DNA from: Pseudomonas mandelii
Lineage (GTDB): Bacteria; Pseudomonadota; Gammaproteobacteria; Pseudomonadales; Pseudomonadaceae
Assembly (NCBI RefSeq): GCF_006438925.1
Contig: NZ_RCZA01000014.1
Coordinates: 62,001 to 126,000 of the forward strand
DNA: 64,000 nucleotides
Direction: 5' to 3'
Position 1 is the stretch's first letter. Every line of letters begins with the position of its first letter. Of this stretch, positions 1-6,809 are shown piece after piece. A program made the position numbers and the translations under genes. The notes under the pieces are model-generated. The model saw only the letters and a list, made by a program, of their open reading frames with translations. It did no database searches and had not been told where the DNA came from.

Positions 1-645
1 CGAGATACCACCCGCCTCGGTGTTGGCGCCGTAGCCGTAAAAGTCGTCCTTGCTCGAAGAACTGTCCTGGTTCTTGAACGCGGTGAAGTGACCGGCCACC
101 AGATTCATACCGTCGATTTCACGGCTGTTGAGCAAAAAACCTGTGGCGTACTCCGGTTGCAGGCGTTTGTCTGCGGTGTCGAACACCGGGGTTTCCACCA
201 TCATTTCACCGAAGGCCACTGTGGTTCGGGAGGCCTTGATTTTCAACGCCGCGCCGCCGCTGGAGTAGTTGTCTTCACTGCGGCCATCAGCATCCACGGG
301 TAGCAGTCCTGTCCCGGAATGGCCCTTGCCGCCATCGAGCTTGAGCCCCAGAAACCCATGGGCATCCAGGCCAAATCCAAATGTACCGGGTGTGAATCCG
401 GATTCAAAAGCACCGATAAAGCCTTGAGCCCACTCCTGTTTATAGTTTTTTCCCGCAGGCGAGGGTGACCGATAGTCACTGTTGAGGTAGAAATTTCGAC
501 TGAGCACCGACAACGATGCACCGTCCAGAAAGCCCTGGGGGGGTTGCGTCGATTCGTCAGCCAGAGCTGCCCCGGCCGAGCCCGCGAACAGCACTGACAC
601 CCAGAACGGCAGCGCGAGTTTCAGGTCTTGCGCGCAAAGCTTCAT
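1..645 (-). CDS. OprD-family outer-membrane porin (partial, 3' end outside window)
   Basis: The first 215 codons of an outer-membrane porin for small carboxylates or basic amino acids. The ATG at 645 starts a signal peptide (MKLCAQDLKLALPFWVSVLF, ending near AGAALADES). The mature part has OprD-family signatures: LSVLSRNFYLNSDYR, a QEWAQGF motif, and the start of alternating beta strands (GLDAHGFLGLKLDGG). Family members are about 420 residues, so roughly half is present; the reading frame runs open off the window's left edge. It lies 63 bp downstream of the isochorismatase-like gene on the same strand and may be cotranscribed with it. Substrate cannot be told from sequence. A second OprD paralogue lies at 10997-12265. 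Confidence 0.9.
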   Translation of the reverse strand, partial: MKLCAQDLKLALPFWVSVLFAGSAGAALADESTQPPQGFLDGASLSVLSRNFYLNSDYRSPSPAGKNYKQEWAQGFIGAFESGFTPGTFGFGLDAHGFLGLKLDGGKGHSGTGLLPVDADGRSEDNYSSGGAALKIKASRTTVAFGEMMVETPVFDTADKRLQPEYATGFLLNSREIDGMNLVAGHFTAFKNQDSSSSKDDFYGYGANTEAGGIS

Positions 646-708
646 GGCTTATTCATCACGTGGACAGCGACTCCAGAATGTCTGAAGTCGCTTGTTTTTA
701 GACGGCGC

Positions 709-1362
709 TTAATGGCCTTCCGAGGCACCGAACATGGTCTTGGCATAGATCAGGCCCAGACCGTAGGCACCGCCATTGGCAATCGAGGTTTTCACGGTTT
801 CTTCGTAAGTCTCGCTGCGAGCCCAGTCACGCTGCAGTTCAAGCAGGTATTGCAGGGATGTCATGGGGCGGGCACCGAGCTGGATCATGCGCTGCATCGC
901 CATTTCATGGGCTTCGGTGGTGACGTCGCCGCAGGCATCGGCAATCACGTAAACTTCGAAACCCTGGTCGATGGCCGACAGTGCCGGACCCACGATGCAC
1001 ACAGAGGTCCACAGACCGGCGAGGACGATTTTCTGTTTGCCGAACGCGTTGACTTCGACGGCAATGCGCTCGTCTTCCCAGGTGTTCATGCTGGTACGGT
1101 CGATGACGTTGTGTTCCGGGAACACTGACTTGATTTCGTCGAAGATCGGCCCGGAAAAGCTCTTCTCGGCGACGGTAGTCAGGATGGTCGAAACCTTGAA
1201 GCCCCGCGCGGCCTTGGCCACAAGTGCAGCGTTGTTGCGCAGGGTGACGGCGTCAATTGACTTGGTCGCAAAGGACATCTGCGACTGGTGATCGATCATG
1301 ATCAGGGTGTGGTCGGACGGGGTCAGCAGGGTTTTGCCGGGAACAGCTTTTGCGAGGGCCAT
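709..1362 (-). CDS. Isochorismatase-family (YcaC-like) hydrolase
   Basis: A 217-residue cysteine hydrolase of the isochorismatase/YcaC fold. The family triad is Asp-Lys-Cys: Asp24 in LIMIDHQ and the nucleophile Cys122 in WTSVCIVGPAL are visible. The start is placed at 1362 (MALAKAVPGK) because AAGGAC sits about 8 bases upstream; an in-frame ATG 11 codons earlier lacks such a site. YcaC-type proteins hydrolyse small amides or act on unknown substrates, and the natural substrate is not predictable here. The closest downstream gene on the same strand is the partial OprD porin, which could supply a carboxylate-type substrate, but that is inference. No signal peptide, so cytoplasmic. Confidence 0.85.
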   Translation of the reverse strand: MALAKAVPGKTLLTPSDHTLIMIDHQSQMSFATKSIDAVTLRNNAALVAKAARGFKVSTILTTVAEKSFSGPIFDEIKSVFPEHNVIDRTSMNTWEDERIAVEVNAFGKQKIVLAGLWTSVCIVGPALSAIDQGFEVYVIADACGDVTTEAHEMAMQRMIQLGARPMTSLQYLLELQRDWARSETYEETVKTSIANGGAYGLGLIYAKTMFGASEGH

Positions 1363-1507
1363 GGTGATGTCCTTACGGGTGAGTGAGGAGGCCATGGTTG
1401 CGTAGATTCAGGCGGGGATATTGAGCCGATGTGCTGTGTTTTGGTTTTTTTACGAGGACCCTGAAGGGCGGCCCCGCGCGCTGTCGGTAAAGGCGCGGGG
1501 CTGTTTG

Positions 1508-3211
1508 TCACTGCATCACATAACGACCAGGCGCCGACTCAATGGCCGGATATTGCGCGTTACCGGTATGCAGCACCGAGGGCTGGCGTTCGCCGGACTG
1601 TTCAGCCAGCCAGACGAACCAGTCATTCCACCAGCTACCGGAATGTTGCTGGGCGTTCTTGAACCAGGTTTCCGGGTTCTTGGTGACCCGGTTGTTGGTC
1701 CAGTAGTGGCGTTTTTCCTTGGCCGGCGGGTTGATCACCCCGGCGATATGCCCCGAAGCGCCCAAGACAAAACGCTTGGTCCCGGAGAGCAACTCGGTGC
1801 TGGCGTAAGCGCTTCTCCACGGCACGATGTGATCGTCATGGGTGGCGAGGATGTACGCCGGAGCATCGATGGCGCGCAGGTCCAGCTTGACCCCGCAACA
1901 GTCCAGCTCACCGGATTTCAGGTCGTTCTGCAGATAGGTGTGGCGCAAATACCAGCAGTACATCGGGCCCGGGAGGTTGGTGCTGTCGTTGTTCCAGAAC
2001 AGCAGGTCAAGGGGGATCGGTTTCTGGCCCTTGAGGTATTTGTCGACGTTGTAGTTCCACCACAAATCGTTGGGGCGCAGCAGCGAGAAGGTATTGCCCA
2101 TGTCCTCGCCCTTGAACAGGCCGACGGGGCCATCCAGGCCGCCGATGGTGCGCTCGCGGTAGGCCACCAATTGTTCGTCGACGAAGATGTCGATGGGGCC
2201 GGTATCGAGGTAGTCGAGGAAGGTGGTCAACAGGCTCACGCTGCCAATCTCGCGGTCGCCGCGCGCCGCGAGGACGGCCAGCGCCGAACTCAACAAGGTG
2301 CCGCCGATGCAGAAGCCGACGCAATTGGGCCGCTGTTCGCCGCTGATCTCGCGGGTCACTTGCAGGCCTTTGATGATGCCGGTTTCGATCAGGTCATCCC
2401 AGGTGGTGCCGGCGTGTTCCTGGTCGAAGTTGCGCCACGACATCAGAAACACCGGGTGCCCTTGTTTCAACAGATGGGCAACCATCGAGTTGTCCGGGCG
2501 CAGGTCGAGAATGTAGTACTTGTTGATGGACGGCGGCACGACAAACACCGGGCGCCGGTACTGGGTTTCGCTTTGCGGGTAATACTGAATCAGCTGGAAG
2601 AGTTCGTTCTCGAACACCACTTCGCCGGGGGTGTTGGCGAGGTCGACACCGACTTTGAAGGCACCGGCGTCGCACTGACGCATCTTGCCTTCTTGCAGGT
2701 CGCTGGCCAGGTGCAACAGGCCGGTGAGGAGGCTGCTTCCCTGGGTATCGACGACACGTTGCAGTGCATCGGGATTACTCGCCAGAAAGTTGCTGGGCGC
2801 GCCAGCGGCGATGGCTTGTTCCACCAGATAGAGCAGGCGCTGGCGCGGTTTTTTGTCCGGGATCGCCAACTTGTCCAGCAGCTTCAGCAGAAACCCTGCG
2901 TTGAGCAGATAAAAGGCGGCGAGGGAGCCGAACAGGGGCTGGCTCCAGTTGCCGCTGGCAAAACGTCGATCGTCGAAGCTGAATGGCTGACCGGTCAGCA
3001 GTTGCTGGCCGAGTTCGCCCCATTGCTGTTGGTAGTCCGATTGAAGGCTGTCCAGGGTGCCGCGCGGCAGGTCAAACCACTCGTTGTATTCCTGGCCGGT
3101 AAACCACGGATTGCTACTGACCCACATACGTAGTTGTTGCACTGCAAAGGAGGCAATGAACGGAACCTGGCCTGACCAGAAGGTGTTGAAGGTATGCGCG
3201 TTATTGTCCAT
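1508..3211 (-). CDS. phaC: Class I-type poly(3-hydroxyalkanoate) synthase PhaC
   Basis: Polymerises (R)-3-hydroxyacyl-CoA into PHA at the granule surface. The 567-residue product has the PhaC N-terminal domain (WSGQVPFIA, NPWFTGQEY) and an alpha/beta-hydrolase core with the PhaC lipase box GFCIGG (Cys301), catalytic Asp460 in HDDHIVPW and His488 in GASGHIAG. The start is the ATG at 3211, preceded by GAGGAG; an in-frame ATG six codons upstream is less well placed. It is the last gene of phaB-phaA-phaC. Adjacency to the acetyl-CoA to 3-hydroxybutyryl-CoA genes argues for a class I, short-chain (PHB-type) enzyme rather than the class II medium-chain synthases usual in Pseudomonas. A strong intrinsic terminator (3245-3278) precedes it. 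Confidence 0.95.
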   Translation of the reverse strand: MDNNAHTFNTFWSGQVPFIASFAVQQLRMWVSSNPWFTGQEYNEWFDLPRGTLDSLQSDYQQQWGELGQQLLTGQPFSFDDRRFASGNWSQPLFGSLAAFYLLNAGFLLKLLDKLAIPDKKPRQRLLYLVEQAIAAGAPSNFLASNPDALQRVVDTQGSSLLTGLLHLASDLQEGKMRQCDAGAFKVGVDLANTPGEVVFENELFQLIQYYPQSETQYRRPVFVVPPSINKYYILDLRPDNSMVAHLLKQGHPVFLMSWRNFDQEHAGTTWDDLIETGIIKGLQVTREISGEQRPNCVGFCIGGTLLSSALAVLAARGDREIGSVSLLTTFLDYLDTGPIDIFVDEQLVAYRERTIGGLDGPVGLFKGEDMGNTFSLLRPNDLWWNYNVDKYLKGQKPIPLDLLFWNNDSTNLPGPMYCWYLRHTYLQNDLKSGELDCCGVKLDLRAIDAPAYILATHDDHIVPWRSAYASTELLSGTKRFVLGASGHIAGVINPPAKEKRHYWTNNRVTKNPETWFKNAQQHSGSWWNDWFVWLAEQSGERQPSVLHTGNAQYPAIESAPGRYVMQ

Positions 3212-3244
3212 GGAACTCCTCGCCCACATCAGTAAACCGGGCAG

Positions 3245-3278
3245 AAAAAAAACCGCGGCGCCGGACTTCGGCGCCGCG
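3245..3278 (-). terminator. Intrinsic terminator between phaA and phaC
   Basis: On the minus strand a perfect 10-bp stem (CGCGGCGCCG with CGGCGCCGCG, 5-base loop) is followed two bases later by eight T residues. It lies 31 bp after the phaA stop and about 34 bp before the phaC start. This leaves no room for a normal promoter after it, so phaC must be reached by read-through from phaBA or by a promoter inside or before the hairpin. Confidence 0.85.
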
Positions 3279-3308
3279 TCAGCAACTTAAGCAAACACTC
3301 CTGTGTTT

Positions 3309-4487
3309 CTAGCGCTCGATGACCAGGGCGACACCCTGGCCGCCACCGATGCACAACGTGGCCAGGCCTTTTTTGCCGTCGCGACGAATCAGCTCGTGCA
3401 ACAGCGACACCAGAATCCGCGCGCCCGATGCACCGATCGGATGACCGAGTGCAATCGCGCCGCCGTTAACGTTGACTTTGCTGGTGTCCCAACCCAGTTC
3501 CTTGCCGACGGCCAGTGATTGCGCGGCGAACGCTTCATTGGCTTCGATCAGGTCGAGGTCGTCCAGGCTCCAGCCGGCTTTGGTCAATGCCAAACGGGTG
3601 GCTGGCACCGGGCCGATGCCCATGATCGACGGGTCCACGCCAGCACTGGCGTAAGCCTTGATGCGTGCCAGAACCGGCAAGCCGAGGGCCTGGGCCTTGG
3701 CGGCGCTGGCCAGCAACAGTACGGCGGCGCCGTCGTTGAGGGTCGACGAGTTACCGGCGGTCACGCTGCCGTTTTTCTGGAACGCGGGTTTGAGGTTGCC
3801 CAGCGCCTGCAGTGTGCTGTCTGGACGCGGCTGTTCATCAGTGTCGAAGACCAGCGGCTCACCCTTGCGCTGAGGGATCAGGATCGGGGTGATTTCACGC
3901 TTGAAGTAGCCCGCTTCGATGGCAGCAGCGGCTTTCTGTTGCGAGGCCGCGGCGAAAGCGTCCTGGTCTTCGCGACTCAGTTCGTACTTCTGCGCCAGGT
4001 TCTCTGCGGTGATGCCCATGTGGTAGTCGTTGAAGGCGTCCCACAAACCGTCCTGAATCACGCTGTCTTGCAGTTGCGCATGACCCAGACGCAAACCGGT
4101 GCGGGTCTTGGGTAGAACATACGGCGCCAGGCTCATGTTTTCCTGGCCGCCGGCAATGATGAGTTCGGCGTCGCCGCAACGGATGGCCTGGACCGCCAGC
4201 TGGACAGCCTTGAGGCCCGAGCCGCAGACCTTGTTCAGGGTCAGGGCAGGGGTGGTATGGGGCAGACCGGCCTTGATCGCCGTCTGGCGTGCCGGGTTTT
4301 GCCCCGAGCCCGCGGTGAGTACCTGGCCGAGGATCACTTCATCGATCTGCGAGCCGTCCAGACCGGTCTCTTCCAGCAAACGGCGAATGACTGCGGCGCC
4401 CAGCTCGGTGGCTGGAATCGCGGACAAGGCACCTTGAAAACTGCCAATGGCGGTACGAGTAGCGGCAACGATTACGACTTCGTTCAT
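3309..4487 (-). CDS. phaA: Acetyl-CoA acetyltransferase (beta-ketothiolase) PhaA
   Basis: Condenses two acetyl-CoA into acetoacetyl-CoA, the first step of PHB synthesis. The 392-residue protein has all thiolase landmarks: nucleophile Cys in [14 protein letters not shown] (near residue 88), His in [17 protein letters not shown], and the C-terminal Cys motif TLCIGGGQG. The start is set at 4487 ([15 protein letters not shown]), with GAGG 7 bases upstream; the reading frame extends 15 codons further without a ribosome site. It sits between phaB (57 bp upstream) and phaC. Thiolases of fatty-acid degradation are alternatives by fold, but the flanking phaB and phaC fix the role. Confidence 0.95.
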   Translation of the reverse strand: MNEVVIVAATRTAIGSFQGALSAIPATELGAAVIRRLLEETGLDGSQIDEVILGQVLTAGSGQNPARQTAIKAGLPHTTPALTLNKVCGSGLKAVQLAVQAIRCGDAELIIAGGQENMSLAPYVLPKTRTGLRLGHAQLQDSVIQDGLWDAFNDYHMGITAENLAQKYELSREDQDAFAAASQQKAAAAIEAGYFKREITPILIPQRKGEPLVFDTDEQPRPDSTLQALGNLKPAFQKNGSVTAGNSSTLNDGAAVLLLASAAKAQALGLPVLARIKAYASAGVDPSIMGIGPVPATRLALTKAGWSLDDLDLIEANEAFAAQSLAVGKELGWDTSKVNVNGGAIALGHPIGASGARILVSLLHELIRRDGKKGLATLCIGGGQGVALVIER

Positions 4488-4544
4488 GCGTGACCTCATT
4501 AAAATTTTGTCGAGCGAAAGCAGGGCATCCATGCCCTGACAGGT

Positions 4545-5291
4545 CTACTGCATGTTCATGCCGCCGTTGACCGAGAAGTCGGCCCCGGTGCTATAGGCCG
4601 ATTCATCGGACGCCAGCCAGGCCACGATGGAGGCGATTTCTTCAGGTTGGCCGAGACGCCCGACCGGTGTGGCCGCGATCATGGTGTCGAGAATGTCCGG
4701 GCGGATGGCCGCGGTCATGCTGGTCTGGATGTAGCCTGGGGACACGGTGTTGACGGTCACGCCCTTGCCGGACACTTCCCGGGCCAGTGCCATGGTGAAA
4801 CCATGGATGCCGGCTTTGGCCGCGCTGTAGTTGGTCTGGCCGAACTGGCCGCGCTGACCGTTGATCGAGGAGATGTTGATGACCCGTCCCCAACCCTTGG
4901 CCAACATCCCTTCAATCACCTGTTTAGTGGTGTTGAACAGACCGCTCAGGTTGGTGCCGATGACCGCGTTCCAGTCTTCGGGCGTCAGTTTGCGAAAGGA
5001 CGCATCACGCGTGATCCCGGCGTTGTTGACCAATACATCGATCGGGCCGAATTGCTCACGTGCCATCTCGAACGCTTTGCGCGTTGATTCCCAATCGGTG
5101 ATGTCGCCGTAGATGCATTCGAATTGATAACCCGCCTCCAGTTGGCTCGCCATCCATTCTTTCTTGCGGGCGGAATCTGAGCTGCAGCCCACGATGACCT
5201 TGAATCCTTCCTTGTACAGGCGTTGGCTTATCGCAGTGCCAATCCCACCCATACCACCCGTGACCAACGCAATACGACCAAGCGACTTCAT
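4545..5291 (-). CDS. phaB: Acetoacetyl-CoA reductase PhaB
   Basis: NADPH-dependent reduction of acetoacetyl-CoA to (R)-3-hydroxybutyryl-CoA, the PhaC monomer. This is a 248-residue short-chain dehydrogenase: Rossmann motif GGMGGIGTA (near residues 12-20), NNAG, catalytic Ser in ISSINGQRGQFGQ, and YSAAK (Tyr and Lys). The QRGQFGQTNYSAAKAG stretch is typical of PhaB rather than FabG. The start is ATG 5291 behind AAAAAGGAAGAAAGC; the open frame extends upstream into repeat DNA and is not coding there. It is the first gene of phaBAC, and a candidate PhaR box lies 21 bp upstream. Confidence 0.95.
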   Translation of the reverse strand: MKSLGRIALVTGGMGGIGTAISQRLYKEGFKVIVGCSSDSARKKEWMASQLEAGYQFECIYGDITDWESTRKAFEMAREQFGPIDVLVNNAGITRDASFRKLTPEDWNAVIGTNLSGLFNTTKQVIEGMLAKGWGRVINISSINGQRGQFGQTNYSAAKAGIHGFTMALAREVSGKGVTVNTVSPGYIQTSMTAAIRPDILDTMIAATPVGRLGQPEEIASIVAWLASDESAYSTGADFSVNGGMNMQ

Positions 5292-5311
5292 ATGCTTTCT
5301 TCCTTTTTGTA

Positions 5312-5324
5312 TTTTGCGTTGCAA
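5312..5324. promoter_or_regulatory. Candidate PhaR operator upstream of phaB
   Basis: TTTTGCGTTGCAA contains the dyad TTGC-GTT-GCAA, i.e. the TGC-N3-GCA core also found twice upstream of phaP in this window. PhaR repressors from other bacteria bind TGC-rich dyads of the form CTGC-N3-GCAG. The position just upstream of the phaB ribosome site suits repression of phaBAC. Binding is inferred. Confidence 0.5.
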
Positions 5325-5444
5325 GATGGGGGATTGTTCGGCATTGACGGGGTGTGCGGAAGTGTTGAGAGGTGACGGTCTGGTGTCCAACGGTGCCATG
5401 CCTGAAATGAAACTGAACTTTCTGTCGTCGCCTCGACGCGTTCT

Positions 5445-5582
5445 TGTAGCAGCTGCCGAGGCTGCGTTCGGCTGCGAAGCAGTCGTAAAACCGGACACCG
5501 TGGTCTTTCAGCCAAACCGCGTATGCAGGATTGCGAGGACTCCGTCCTCGGACGCAGCCTCGCGGGCTCGGCAGCTGCTACA
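5445..5582. repeat. Long inverted repeat, TGTAGCAGCTGCCGAG family (copy 1)
   Basis: Left arm TGTAGCAGCTGCCGAG plus GCTGCG, right arm CGCAGCCTCGCGGGCTCGGCAGCTGCTACA, with internal mismatches and a central spacer of unrelated sequence. Two related copies lie at 24875-25051 and 25894-26072. It lies between phaB and the divergent AraC-type gene, away from any ORF start. It behaves like a REP-type intergenic element. Confidence 0.8.
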
Positions 5583-5747
5583 GGTGAGCGGCGAGGCGAC
5601 GACTGGCCTGAAATAGTGGCTAAAAGTGAGGATTACCTATACTGGGATCAATATTGGCAACGAAACAACCCGTTAGAATTTTGATTTATCGCAGATCAGT
5701 CATGGCTCCGGACAGGATGTTCGGCTCCACAGGTCATTGAGGACGCC

Positions 5748-6785
5748 ATGTATAGAATGAGTTCAGGCTATGCCAGCGTGCTGGTAAATACGCTCTTGGC
5801 TCAAGGACTGGATGTTGCCAGTCTGTGCCAGGAGGCTGAACTAGACATGAAACTCGCGAACAAACCAGGAGCGTTTTGCGAGCGAAGGGCTATCTATCGA
5901 CTATGGGATCTGGCCGCTCAGGCCTCGGGGGATCTGGACATTGGCTTGAGGGCCTATGGAAGTTTCCACCCTGGCAGCTTTCAGATCGTCGGCTACACCA
6001 TGATGTCCAGCCTGAATCTGAAAAAAGCCCTTGAACGACTGGTCCGTTTCAGTCCGTTGATTGGCACCGGATTCAGCCTTTTCTTTACATCGGAACAGCA
6101 GAATTACCGACTTTCCGGCTTCGATCATCAACAAAAAGGCTCGGTCAAACCTCGCCAATACACCGATGCAGCGCTGGCTTCATTGCTGGGTTTCTGCCGC
6201 AAGCTGGCGGGCGGCAACGCACCGCAACCCTTGAGCGTGGGATTCACCTATCCCGAACCTGAAGACACCTCCGAGCATCGTCGGCTGTTTGGCTGCGACC
6301 TGCATTTCGACGCGCCTTACGACAGCATTTTGTTTGACGGTCAGGAACTGATGCGTCCGTTGAGCATGGCCAATGAAGCGTTGGCCGTGCTGCATGACAG
6401 TTTTGCGGAGGCTCAACTGGACCTGCTGTTTGGTTTTTGCATCGTCAGCAGAATTCGCGCGCTGATTACCGAGCGTTTGAGTCAGGACCATGGACAGTGC
6501 GACATGGAGTCGATCGCGGCAGCATTGAACATCAGCAAGCGGACGCTGCAACGCGCGCTGGAAAAGGAAGGGACGCAATTCAAGGACGTGCAGAACGCGG
6601 TGCGCCGGCAATTGGCCGATTTCTACCTGCGCCATTCTCACTTCAACATGAAGCATGTCGCGTATCTCCTTGGTTTTCATGATCACAGCAGTTTCAACAA
6701 AGCCTGCAGCCGCTGGTTTGGCATGACGCCCGGCCAGTATCGGGCCGATGAATCGTTTGAAATCAAGGAGGCCGCGTCGGTCTGA
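5748..6785 (+). CDS. AraC-family transcriptional regulator, divergent to phaBAC
   Basis: A 345-residue DNA-binding regulator. Residues ~20-210 match the AraC 'arabinose-binding-like' N-terminal domain common in Pseudomonas metabolic regulators. Residues ~240-335 hold two helix-turn-helix motifs (MESIAAALNISKRTLQRAL and MKHVAYLLGFHDHSSFNKA) ending in the AraC signature RWFGMTPGQYR. The start is ATG 5748 behind GAGGACGCC. It is divergent from phaB. The phb locus of Pseudomonas sp. 61-3 is known to carry an AraC-type activator (phbR) in the same place, so it is probably the local activator of phaBAC. A medium-chain metabolite effector is possible but unproven. Confidence 0.85.
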   Translation: MYRMSSGYASVLVNTLLAQGLDVASLCQEAELDMKLANKPGAFCERRAIYRLWDLAAQASGDLDIGLRAYGSFHPGSFQIVGYTMMSSLNLKKALERLVRFSPLIGTGFSLFFTSEQQNYRLSGFDHQQKGSVKPRQYTDAALASLLGFCRKLAGGNAPQPLSVGFTYPEPEDTSEHRRLFGCDLHFDAPYDSILFDGQELMRPLSMANEALAVLHDSFAEAQLDLLFGFCIVSRIRALITERLSQDHGQCDMESIAAALNISKRTLQRALEKEGTQFKDVQNAVRRQLADFYLRHSHFNMKHVAYLLGFHDHSSFNKACSRWFGMTPGQYRADESFEIKEAASV

Positions 6786-6809
6786 CGCGGTCCTCGTCGG
6801 CGTTTAACG

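Noticed and set aside
1472-1500. CCCCGCGC / GCGCGGGG hairpin after phaC
   Set aside because: The stem is good but the downstream tract on the minus strand is A-rich rather than T-rich, so an intrinsic terminator is not supported.
1421-3133. A 570-codon plus-strand frame opposite phaC
   Set aside because: PhaC on the other strand has an intact catalytic triad; this frame shows no recognisable domain.
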